In this document: positions 1 through 8,524 of the stretch, piece after piece
How the letters are laid out: every line of letters begins with the position of its first letter
How positions within the stretch are numbered: the stretch's first letter is position 1
Assembly (NCBI GenBank): GCA_023375785.1
Contig: SZWC01004933.1
Coordinates: 67,105-97,141, forward strand
Direction of reading: 5' to 3'
DNA length: 30,037 nt
From: Penium margaritaceum
Taxonomy: Eukaryota; Streptophyta; Zygnematophyceae; Desmidiales; Peniaceae
Made by a program: the position numbers and the translations under genes
Notes under the pieces: model-generated
What the model saw: the letters and a program-made list of their open reading frames with translations, nothing else
Told to the model about the DNA's origin: nothing
The model's database searches: none

Positions 1-583
1 GGGGGGGGGTGGGGATCGAGAGAAACGGGGTAAAGAAGTTCACAGGCTCACACCAAGTGAATCATTGGTATGAACATAGCACTGGATTCAATGGAGTGCC
101 GGATTCAAGAAGGATTGTCATAGCGCTAGGAGCCGTGCCTAGCACCGGCTCATAGTGCCATATGGCTTGGGCATGTGGTCAGACGGAAGTGGTGGCTTGT
201 GCCACCGATCTTCTCGTTAGGGGCAAAGCGTGGTGCCCCCTCGTCAGTGCTGTAGCGGCTACAAAGGCTCGGCACGTCGTCACCGCCAACGTGCAGGTGC
301 AGACAGACACAGCCGCGTCAAGACGAAGGAACGAGAGGCCGGTTGCCTCGACGACGATGTTCTAGGGCTGGTCAAACGGGGGTGTGACCATATACCCATC
401 GAATTCTCGATAGATCCGCCATATCCACAGACCGCTCTTGAATAATGCCATATCCAGCTGATTCTAACTTTAATACTGAAACATCGACCGATCGAATAAA
501 AGCAGCAACGTATCCAACAAAATAGCACGCTAACACCACGTCGTCGCTGCATGAAATGCAGCTTCGTATTGATGACGTCATTA

Positions 584-641
584 CTCCCCTGAAACAATCA
601 CAAACCACACGTTTGAGGTGTTTGTGATTGTTCAAGGGAGG
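584..641. repeat. Hairpin inside the non-autonomous element
   Basis: The arm at about 584-608 (core ACAATCACAAA) is complementary, with a few mismatches, to the arm at 618-641 (core TTTGTGATTGT). The loop is about 9 nt. It lies in the left half of the short MULE-like element and does not overlap any coding frame. Confidence 0.65.
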
Positions 642-857
642 GGTTTGCGTGGGGTTTCCGTGAGGGGTCAAAGACAACCCATGCGTTGAAAAGAAACTTG
701 TTCGGCCCCGCTACCGCAGGGCTCGGTAGGTGCCTGCGCAAGAAATAAAACCCTCAAACCCGAATGTAATTTGGGGTTGTGTTTGATTTTTTTTCCTCGC
801 AAACCTAAGATTTTTTGTTTGCCATGAAAGAAAAACCAAAATTTGAAATGGTCGTTT

Positions 858-1057
858 CGCTCAATCGTGATGGATCGATGACCCTTTTTTGTGATTTTCA
901 TTTTCGACACGCAAACCCCCTATTACGATGTAAGGTTTTATGTTTTGCGCGGACGGAGCCCGCGCAAAACATAGAAAACCCTAAATCATAATAGGGGGTT
1001 TGCGCGTCGAAAAAGAAAATTGAAAAACAAGGGTCATTGCTTGATTGCGATCTTGCG
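858..1057. repeat. Long fold-back (about 200 bp)
   Basis: Centre at 956. The inner arms GTTTTGCGCGG (942-952) and CCGCGCAAAAC (960-970) are perfect with a 7-nt loop. Pairing then runs outward with small bulges: CGCAAACCCCCTATTA on the left pairs with TAATAGGGGGTTTGCG on the right, then TTTTTCGAC with GTCGAAAAA, then GATGACCCTT with the arm near 1030-1040. An RNA from either strand would form a very long hairpin. Such structures are common in fold-back elements and can feed small-RNA production; that role is inference. Confidence 0.8.
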
Positions 1058-1097
1058 AGGAAGCGAGGTCGCGATCGAGCGACGGTCACATGACCCT

Positions 1098-1147
1098 CCT
1101 CGCCATGCTCGATAAGCGACGCATGTCGCTGATCGAGCATGGCGAGG
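1098..1147. repeat. Near-perfect 50-bp palindrome
   Basis: CCTCGCCATGCTCGAT at 1098-1113 pairs with ATCGAGCATGGCGAGG at 1132-1147, and AGCGAC with GTCGCT inside it. The arms are 23 bp with a single A/G mismatch (1114/1131) around GCAT. It sits just inside the right motif array of the short MULE-like element. Confidence 0.8.
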
Positions 1148-1262
1148 GAGTCGGATATGTCATTCTTGTTTTTCTAAGTGCTGGATATGGGGCATATAAT
1201 TTTCCGCTTGTGGATATGGGAGGGTCCGCGATTCGGGATTATGGATATCCTAGCTATTTCGC

Positions 1263-1547
1263 CCTTGCGCAAATCGACCACATATTCAACATTGAGGAGT
1301 GGTCCTTACAACAAGTGTCCATGATCTCAAAGCCCTCAACCTAGCGTAGTGTTTTCAAAATTCAACCCTCTGTTTTATGATTGCTATATTCTCGCAAAAT
1401 GGGATCCTTTGTTTTTTTTTTTTTCGTTGCATTTTGGAACTTGCCCATAGTTATGGAACATTCGAAATTCACCCAATGTTTGTTATGCCAAGCGGAACGT
1501 AGGTGGTTCAAAAGGATTCCAGTGTTTAGGGAAAATGGATAATTTTT
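1263..1547. other. Spacer between two MULE-like elements
   Basis: AT-rich sequence with an uninterrupted T run near 1412-1425 and no convincing coding frame. The piece from 1463 onward is repeated after the single N at 1695, which marks it as part of an unmerged assembly overlap. Confidence 0.5.
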
Positions 1548-1927
1548 ACGGGGGGTGACCATATACTCATCGATTTTCCGATAGATCCACCATATCAAGG
1601 TATCGCTCTTTAACTACCCCATACCCATACAGCGACAACTTTTTGTCTCCCATACCACATGTTCGCTCTTTTTAACCCCCATGTCCATTGACGTNCAAAA
1701 TTCACCCATTGTTTGTTACGCCAAGCGGAACGTAGGTGGTTCAAAAGGATTCCAGTGTTTAGGGAAAATGGATAATTTTTACGGGGGGTGACCATATACT
1801 CATCGATTTTCCGATAGATCCACCATATCAAGGTATCGCTCTTTAACTACCCCATACCCATACAGCGACAACTTTTTGTCTCCCATACCACATGTTCGCT
1901 CTTTTTAACCCCCATGTCCATTGACGT
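1463..1927. repeat. Duplicate around single-N join (assembly artefact)
   Basis: Bases 1463-1694 recur at 1696-1927 with an offset of 233 and only a few mismatches. A single N at 1695 separates them. The same layout occurs at 14171 and 19386. The best reading is two contig ends, or two alleles, joined without merging, so the left end of the MULE is written twice here. Confidence 0.85.
1548..1694 (+). repeat. Left motif array (TIR) of the MULE
   Basis: CCATAT-like motifs start at 1559, 1590, 1618, 1648 and 1679, spaced 31, 28, 30 and 31 bp. The motif drifts from ACCATATA through CCCATACC to CCCATGTCC toward the interior. The second copy (1780-1960) adds a further unit (GCAATGTCCAC) after AAAAAAGAACGC, a feature also seen in mirror image at the right end. 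Confidence 0.7.
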
Positions 1928-2246
1928 TTAAAAAAGAACGCAATGTCCACAACAATTCAATATAACAACCATGTGTCCACAACGAAGTGGACGCTGTCAT
2001 GCACTCATCGTGAATGGAGCCCAGCCGTATTGGCGGTTATGCAGTGCGCCTCCGACAGAAGGCGATTTCACCTGAGAACTATACGAAAATGGTACACGCG
2101 ACTTCCTCTGAATACGAACAGCCCCGATTGTGTCGACATGAGGTTGTCTATGCTCGCGAGTCATACGGACAACATCCTTTCGGGGTGGGTGGGGGGTTTG
2201 TGCTGCATATGAAAGCACAATCTTGCGAGCTTCGATTTGAACCCGC

Positions 2247-2843
2247 TTGTATATGCCGCAAAACGCCGTAATGACTAGACTTCAATGCTGTGAACAGTCG
2301 ATAAGGAAACATTTGACGAACGCCGTTGACAAGCGTGATTGGTCGTTTCATTGTCTACTATTGACTATCGCGATTGGTCGTTTCATCGCCCACTGCCACG
2401 AACAAGACGCATTGTTGCGTCCCCTTGCTGACTGCGTCAAAGGACCTCAGTTGAACGCTAAACCCCGCGGTTTTCACCGATCACTTAGCAGTTGTTCCGT
2501 AACCTGCGCGATAAGGTCCCAGTTGTCCACTATGGACATGGTCCGGATGTCCGTACATCGGCCACTCACTCCCATGCTCGGCTGGGGTGACATCGAACAC
2601 AGTCGACGTGGTCCATGGGGTGTGGACATTCCTGTTCCACCCAAACCAACATGTGACGAGGCCGAGGCTGCATGGCGCAACGTGAAGGCTGATTGGGACT
2701 CCATGTATGGCCATGAGCCTCCTAGTCCTCACGCCATGTGTTGGATTGTGGGTATGCGGGCTCCAACCAGCCGCCCAGTGTACGCAAAAAGTAGTTGGCA
2801 GCAATTGGTGCAGATGCATCCCATCACATTGTTGCGTATGTGA
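2247..2843 (+). CDS. Unrecognised ORF in MULE interior
   Basis: An open frame of 198 codons, the longest uninterrupted one in this part of the MULE. The predicted protein is rich in Cys, His and Pro and has a charged stretch (DEAEAAWRNVKADWD) near residues 140-155. I recognise no family, signal peptide or membrane segment. It overlaps an equally long frame on the other strand (2481-3011), which argues that one or both are chance. It could be a fragment of a captured gene or a second MULE gene. Confidence 0.2.
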   Translation: MYMPQNAVMTRLQCCEQSIRKHLTNAVDKRDWSFHCLLLTIAIGRFIAHCHEQDALLRPLADCVKGPQLNAKPRGFHRSLSSCSVTCAIRSQLSTMDMVRMSVHRPLTPMLGWGDIEHSRRGPWGVDIPVPPKPTCDEAEAAWRNVKADWDSMYGHEPPSPHAMCWIVGMRAPTSRPVYAKSSWQQLVQMHPITLLRM

Positions 2844-3291
2844 CCCCATGGTTCTATTGTCATCAGTCTTTTGCTTTTTATAACCGAATGCCCAAATGCG
2901 TCCACTGCCTAAACGCCTTCTCAGGGTCCATCCGCAAGACATAATATGTTCATATGAGTACATGTTTGTTATTGCACATCTGTCTTCCATTTTCTTTGGG
3001 TAACGTTGCACATGTACTGGTGCGTTTTGTTGGGTACACGATTAATATATTACTGGGGTTATTGACAACATCCCCACTGCACATATCATAGAGAGTACCA
3101 ATGAGTAGCACATCCTGGCCTTTTCAAATACATCATTGTGTCTATCACTTGCACATCAGGCATTGAAAATGTACATCCGTTCTCGTGCTCCAGTGCACTT
3201 AATGTGCACATCCTCCGATGAATGGACCTGGCCGTCCACTGACCAACCATCGCTGGACCGTAGGTGGCAAAGAATGGATCCAAGCCAAGTT

Positions 3292-3768
3292 CTAACAAGC
3301 AGGACACAAATTGTTTGTCAGACAGCAACCATGAGGGTAGCAATCAACAAACTGCACATCGTCTTTTGTGTCCGATAACGTAGAGTCAGCGCCCTCTACG
3401 TCACAGTCCTCCACGTCGTAAAAGACATCTTCCTGCTCCTCGTCACATGCACTGTCTACATTTTGACGCGCTCCATGTTGACAAGGACACATGTACATCT
3501 TCACAATGTGAACTAGCCTTGGTGTCCAATCCTTCCATGTCATGAGGATGTATATTGCACCGGCTTCAGCCAGGAAAGAAGTCACCGAATCCATGGATGT
3601 CTGTGCCGGTGTGCTAGTGAGTTGACTAAAGTGAAGATGTGTTGAAGAGAATGAACCATAGGGCAATCCACGTCCTTTATACCTACATTTAACAAACTCG
3701 TATTGTTCATTTCCTCGAGCACAATTCCATGTTAGAGTATTATCATTATGTGTACTTTTTGCACTCAT
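3292..3768 (-). CDS. Unrecognised acidic ORF in MULE interior
   Basis: An open frame of 158 codons on the same strand as the transposase, downstream of it. The C-terminal third is strongly acidic (DEEQEDVFYDVEDCDVEG near residues 108-125) and the protein ends with several Cys residues. I recognise no family. Its position would fit a second gene of the element or a trapped exon, but chance cannot be excluded. Confidence 0.25.
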   Translation of the reverse strand: MSAKSTHNDNTLTWNCARGNEQYEFVKCRYKGRGLPYGSFSSTHLHFSQLTSTPAQTSMDSVTSFLAEAGAIYILMTWKDWTPRLVHIVKMYMCPCQHGARQNVDSACDEEQEDVFYDVEDCDVEGADSTLSDTKDDVQFVDCYPHGCCLTNNLCPAC

Positions 3769-6049
3769 TTAAGCAAGGGTTTAACACTTCTTCACAAGAG
3801 AACATGGAACATGGAGAATTCTATTCAAAACTTGCAAGAACACTCTGGCCTTCTTCACCCCATCAGAACCACCCTACCCCACATGCACTACCCCCATAGT
3901 TTTGCTTGCCCTGCAACAGTCCTCCTGGTCACAACCTAGGCCCTCTGACAACCCTTCTCGACCCAGTGGAGGAGGTAAGGCAAGTTTCTCCTCTTCCAAT
4001 TTTGTCCTTCCTGTTGTGACCATGTATGCTTGAGCCCTAAACCCTCTTTGCCATGACCTACAACACACACATGGTGATAGGAGTGGAGGAATGAGTACTT
4101 TTGAAAATTTCAGAGATGAAGAGCAACAATGAGGACGTTTTGCAACAACATTGCAAACATACCTTTTAGAAGACATCGAGCTCGTCATCGCACTCTTTTG
4201 CGCACTCCTCCCACCCATCCATGACGCAAGCTTGTTGATGTTCAGGTACTGTTCTTGCCTCCCACTCCCTCTACTGCTGCAGGTCAGTGAATTGGTCACC
4301 GTCCCTGGGCTCCTCATCATCCGAGTCACTAAGAACGTGCCGTTCAGGGTCGTAGATCTCTTTCTGCGCAGAGTCGTAGCCTGCTACCCTGGGGTTGTAC
4401 TCAGCATCGTCTGTTGCGCGACCCGCCGGTCCTGATGCCCTTGCACTTGCAACAACGAATACAGAGGCTGCAGCATCAACTCTGTTTCCTGTTTCACTTG
4501 TGGTCTTGTGCCCCGCCTGCCCCGCCCATCCCTAGCCTGTGCCAATCCCCAACAAGCTCGTCCCTGGACTGTCATCTGAAAGGAGGACAATGGTCTGTGG
4601 TGCTGTGCCTGTAGCACGTGAACCATATGCGCTGTTGCTGGGTGTACCCATGGTAGCAGGAGCAACTTCTGTTGCAGCTGCTGTAGCTTCTCTCTCTGCT
4701 TGGGTCTTAGTTGGAGGCCACCTACCAGTGTAGGCCACTGCCCTTACGGCATCTTTTGCGTGTTGTAGCCTGCGTTTAAGAGCATTGGCTGCTACCTCAG
4801 CTACAGGAGCCACTGTAGGCTCGTTCGTACACTTCTTCTTCGTGTGTCCCTTCTGGCCGTACCGGGGGTAGATGTAGTTTTTCTGACGCTTGTCCTCACG
4901 GTCCCACCGAGCACTCTTTGGCCGCCTTTCTCCACGTTTAGGTCGTGGCTACTGCCATAGCACACCCTCCTGGACTTTGAGCGACGCTGGGTTGACGCCA
5001 GGCATGGGGGATTTGTAGGTGCGCGTGTATGCCGTGCGTGTTAGACCAACGCCGCACAGTGCCTCGGCTTGCTCCCCACGGCCGATGACGAATGTGCATG
5101 CATGCGCACAGGGCTGCCCCCACTCCTTCCACGCACCGCAAGTGCACGTTCGGTCATACAAGTTCACCATACGGGTCCTGTTGCTGGGCCCCGTCACGTT
5201 GCAACGCTGGGGCCCTTTCTCGATGACGTTGTAGTTGTGCACAAGGACACTGCTGTTGAGGAGACACTTTGTTAGTGTTGGCGCAAGTTATCCCTCGCAC
5301 AATTTGTTGAGTTTGTGCCTCTGTGCAAGCAAGCACTGCACCCATGTGTATAGAGACACAAAGCAGTAAAAAGGAAACAGTTTCTTGCATTCAACGATGC
5401 GGGCATTTAAAGACTCTGCCGCGTTGGAGGTGGTGTATCCACCACGGCCGACTGGACAGTACAGCCGGGCCCAGTGCTCCCTCGGAATGTCGTCCACCTT
5501 GTTTGCTCCAAGGATGTACACTATAGCGCGGGAGTTCACGGCACGCAGCTGTTCATCACACCTCCTCCATTCTCTGGGTGTGAGCGCATGTGCCAACCGC
5601 CAAAACCAGTACCCAGCTTGCTTCTCGAACTTCTACCTTGTATTCTGTCGCAAGTGGTAGCAACAGTAGGTGTAATGAGCCCCGGACAGCTCTTTCTCCA
5701 TGGCGTTCGACAAACTTTTATCACGGTGAAAAATGACGACCGTACCCTTCTGTGTAGTCATTGGATACGCGATCGCCAGCTGCTCCAAAAACCACTTCCA
5801 ATTCTCTTTATTCTCCCCCTCAACCATGGCCCACGCCATCGGCACACCATTGTCGTTGGCGTAAAAAAACTGACAGATGAGGAGCACCTATTTGTGGCCA
5901 TTCTTGAGATGCGTGCCGTCCATCGTGAGTATTCGACATCCGTGCTAGAACCCCAGGACAGTAGCACTCGGGGCGACAAACGCCCTAATGAACACGGCTT
6001 CCTTCATCGCCTCCGCGACTGCATGGGTGTTCTGGTCCACACGCTTCAG

Positions 6050-6132
6050 CTATAGAGCACAGGATACAAATTGTAAGAAAGTCGAGGCATACATGAAATA
6101 ATTGTTGCACTGAAAAATTCAACAAGACGTAC
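6050..6132 (-). other. Predicted intron 3 of MULE transposase (83 nt)
   Basis: Donor GAAGAG|GTACGT and acceptor GCTCTATAG|CTGAAG. It is AT-rich, has the right strand and joins the N-terminal domain frame to the catalytic-core frame in phase 0. Without it the two frames are offset, which supports the intron. Confidence 0.7.
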
Positions 6133-6659
6133 CTCTTCACAGTACAGTGGGAAAACACCCCATGATAAGGCTTTCGGGCCGATGATGTTTTCCTGCGCCT
6201 TAGTCTTTGCCCGGTATATCATGTTCTTGTCGACCGCTTTGCCTGTGGCTTCGCGAACAACGGCAGCCAACGTCTTCACGTCAGCTGTGGGATTCCGCTT
6301 CAACGTAGACTCAATCTGTCGCGCCACCCACTTCACAGTTTTCGCCGGGTCTTCGCGACCAACTCTCGGGACACACTTGTATCCATCGACAAACTCGTCC
6401 CCAACGACACCAGTGCCATTTGGTGCCACATGGGCACGGAGTAGCCTTGGGCAATCTTTCTTGTTGAACTACCCATACCGTACAGTGAACAGCGTCTTCT
6501 CACTGCACAGCCACCAAATAGTCATTCGGTTGGTGATGGCGTAATCATCCACTGCTGCGCGTGCCTCAGCCATGTCCCGGAACGACATCCCAGCAGGATA
6601 AGTAGGCTCTGCCTTTCTGTGCTTTGGGGCCTGACCAGACGCCTCATCGTCCGAGGACA

Positions 6660-6751
6660 CTACACGAGAAACATGGACATGGCACAACTGAAGGGACAGA
6701 TGGAAAACCTTAACTTCTATACACAAAGGGAAAACGGGGCAGAATTTTTAC
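6660..6751 (-). other. Predicted intron 2 of MULE transposase (92 nt)
   Basis: Donor GATG|GTAAAA and acceptor CTCGTGTAG|TGTCC. The splice keeps phase between NHVD and SSDDEAS. A nearer acceptor (TGTGTATAG) also keeps phase but would leave a 34-nt intron. Confidence 0.5.
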
Positions 6752-7008
6752 CATCAACATGATTCGGGCGAGACAACTTCAGTGTGTCTCTTGCTTGTTC
6801 GGGCAAAATGAGGAGCAGTCGAGCATGTTGCTCATGCTCAAAGTGCTCGTCGTACACGAGGTTTCGGGTGGATGGGGTTTGGGGCACGAGACCTGGCTCG
6901 TTGAGCTGCAAGAGTGAGGGACCACGATGCTCAGAAACCAAAGGAGTGTTGTCTGACCTACGCCTACGGGGTGCAGCCCACTGCAACTGGTCAGCCATCT
7001 TGGACGGC

Positions 7009-7052
7009 CTGGGTACAATACATGTAAAACTGAAGTCAAATACACTACATAC
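7009..7052 (-). other. Predicted intron 1 of MULE transposase (44 nt)
   Basis: The minus strand reads CCTGG|GTATGTAGTG at the donor and TTGTACCCAG|GCCGTCC at the acceptor. Removing it joins ATGGACGCGC... to the MADQLQW frame without a shift. At 44 nt it is unusually short for a plant intron, so the alternative is that translation simply starts at the in-frame ATG at 6998. Confidence 0.45.
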
Positions 7053-7093
7053 CCAGGCTCACCGGGCTCAGAGGCATCAACAAGCGCGTCCAT

Positions 7094-7821
7094 GGCGCGT
7101 GGCAATCGTGCGTGGTGGGTGTCTGACGAGCATGATGGGGCCTTGGACCCTACTGTCAACAACGGTCGAGAGTAGGGTCCAATGTGGGACCAACGGACAC
7201 CCTCGACAGGACGCTGGAAGGCGATTGTCTCCCCGCCAATCCTTCACGTGACGTGTGCATGATAGGCAAAATAGACATAGTGGCATGGGTTCGTGGGGAC
7301 TCAATGTGAGTCCTCATACATGCACGTTATCCAACCCGATGAGTCTCATTGCCTTGCCTCGAGTCGGCGCATGGAACGTCGCAAAAACGATGACTTGTGA
7401 ACGGTGGACAAGCTGGCGGTTACTGACAACGACGTCTGCTGGCTGACTTTGCGTGCAGTGGTTTACTGTTGGAAGTGCCGAATTGTAGGATGGGTTTCGT
7501 CAAAGGACGATTAGACCTTGGTGAATACCGTTTACACAAAGAGGAAGTCCGACAAGTTTCCATTGCATAAATGTTACCCCCCCATAATACATTGGCCGTA
7601 AGGAGGGGTCGCTCACATACAACGCCATGCACCCGACACTATTGGACAGTCTCAATTTTCGACGATGAATGATCACTGATACCTACCCGGCCGTAGAAGA
7701 ACAACGGACAGTCAAGTTTTGCAGAATCGTGAACTTACCTTTTTAATGAAATATTAAATACCCCATGTCCACCTCCATGAAACAAGTACGCCATACTGGT
7801 ATGGCGTTCTTTTTTTGCCAG
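7094..7821. other. 5' region of the MULE transposase gene
   Basis: Between the predicted start codon and the right motif array I see no coding frame I can defend. It contains a perfect 12-bp inverted repeat: TTGGACCCTACT (7143-7154) and AGTAGGGTCCAA (7171-7182) with a 16-nt spacer. Promoter elements were not identified with confidence. Confidence 0.45.
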
Positions 7822-7965
7822 ATGTGGACATGGCGTTGTTAACAACCCCTACGTCGGATATGGGTTTCTTTATTCTTAACTACGTGGATATGGGGGACTT
7901 AAAATTCCGCATTCGGATATGGGAGGGTCCACCCGTCGGGAATGTGGATATGCGGGCTATTTTGT
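7822..7965 (-). repeat. Right motif array (TIR) of the MULE
   Basis: GGACATGG starts at 7826 and GGATATGG-like motifs start at 7856, 7886, 7915 and 7946, spaced 30, 30, 29 and 31 bp. Read on the minus strand, the order and drift mirror the left array: CATATCC-type units outside, CCATGTCC inside, then a poly-A-GAACGCC tract (about 7803-7817). Overall identity between the two ends is low outside the motifs. Confidence 0.7.
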
Positions 7966-7977
7966 AATAGTTTTTAT

Positions 7978-8524
7978 TTAGCAGTAATTAAGTTGATGAC
8001 AAGTGTCGAGTATGTCAAGCATATATGTATAAAACGCCAAGAATAAGAATGAGGCATAAGTCGGGTCATCGGCGTTCAAGCCGAGTGAAGCGTGCGAGGT
8101 CGCGTTGTGAGTGATGATTTTGAGAAGCTCTAAGAAGTACGCGGGGTGGGGGGCTTCGAGAACATCACGACGCTTCTTTATAAAAGTCAAGCGTCCTCAA
8201 GAAGTCCACCAAACAATATCAAAAAATTGACATGGTTTGCGATACTTCAATCGACCTTTCTCGAAAGGGGTCAAAGTTTTCAGAAAACTTCTGGAACGGA
8301 ACACCGCAGGTCGGTGTAATAGGCCAATATGCCCCCGGCGGAACGTCGTAGTAATCCGGAAGTCACAACGTGGTGGGCCATGAATGAAATGACAAGAATG
8401 CCCACACGCAAGATTGAGGGTCTCGTGTTCTTCAAGGACGTAACACTTCCACCCCTTTTGGCCGCGATGTCCCGGCGCGCTAGCGGACGGAGGCCGGTGA
8501 CAGCAAAAGTAGCCATCAATCAAT
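7978..8524 (-). other. Sequence downstream of the Gypsy chromodomain
   Basis: Past the chromodomain stop the minus strand keeps partly open frames, including a 70-codon one at 7978-8190 in phase with one above it and separated by a TGA. I recognise no domain. It could be the degraded C-terminal tail or 3' UTR of the Gypsy element. No LTR start was found. The right end of the MULE lies immediately beyond. Confidence 0.3.

Larger units (their letters stand above)
375..1262. mobile_element. Non-autonomous MULE-like element
   Basis: The two ends carry inverted arrays of a CCATATCC-like motif. On the left it occurs at 388, 419 and 448; on the right the reverse form GGATATGG-like occurs at 1153, 1183, 1212 and 1243, so the step is 29-31 bp on both sides. 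The left end (from about 375) matches the left end of the larger MULE at about 1548, including the block CGAT-AGATCC-CC between the first two motifs. The right end shares GGATATGGGAGGGTCC with the larger element. There is no transposase-like frame inside, so mobility would depend on a relative. The interior holds three strong hairpins. Exact termini and the target-site duplication are not resolved. Confidence 0.6.
1961..4165. other. MULE 3' interior, no recognised gene
   Basis: This lies downstream of the transposase stop. It contains open frames of moderate length on both strands, including 2247-2843 (+), 2481-3011 (-) and 3292-3768 (-), none of which I recognise. A 15-bp word GATTGGTCGTTTCAT occurs twice (about 2337 and 2372). 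Near 4160 the minus strand reads AAAAG|GTATGTTTGC just after the TAA, a good splice donor, with a possible acceptor TGTGTTGTAG further on. The transcript may therefore have a 3'-UTR intron or once have had a further exon. Confidence 0.4.
4166..7093 (-). pseudogene. MULE (MuDR-type) transposase, four exons, nonsense-riddled
   Basis: Modelled exons: 7093-7053, 7008-6752, 6659-6133 and 6049-4166, with introns bounded by GT and AG (donors GTATGT, GTAAAA, GTACGT). Lengths sum to 2709 nt, exactly 903 codons in one frame including the stop. Domains in order: N-terminal MuDR DNA-binding block (FRDMAEARAAVDDY, near residue 125, then KKDCPRLLRA); MULE catalytic core with first Asp in TMDGTHLKNGHK (about 320), second Asp in HRDKSLSNAM (about 380), the CxxH pair in YCCYHL (about 405) and Glu in SNAAESLNA (about 487); SWIM zinc finger CTCGAWKEWGQPCAHA (about 580); a CCHC-like knuckle (about 665) whose first two Cys are Tyr; and an acidic tail. 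Internal stops by plus position: TAG at 6469, 5945, 5888, 5633, 4949, 4532 and 4271, TAA at 5288. No frameshift was found. It would cut and join transposon ends in the nucleus; this copy cannot make full-length protein without readthrough. Confidence 0.85.
1548..7965 (-). mobile_element. Autonomous MULE-type DNA transposon, decayed
   Basis: The element is bounded by inverted motif arrays at about 1548-1694 (repeated to 1960 by the assembly overlap) and 7822-7965, and carries a MuDR-type transposase gene on the minus strand. Without the duplicate it would be about 6.2 kb. Between the left array and the gene's 3' end lie about 2.2 kb without recognisable coding; between the gene's start and the right array lie about 0.7 kb. 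The gene has eight nonsense codons, so the copy is not autonomous now. A 9-bp target-site duplication, usual for MULEs, could not be fixed because the outermost bases are ambiguous. Confidence 0.75.

Noticed and set aside
371..1260. The regular 30-bp motif spacing looks CRISPR-like
   Set aside because: The repeats are only about 8 bp conserved, are inverted at the two element ends, and occur at matching places in a MULE. No cas genes are present and the sequence is eukaryotic.
2481..3011. 176-codon minus-strand frame as a gene
   Set aside because: It overlaps the 198-codon plus-strand frame almost fully and has no recognisable domain; at most one can be real.
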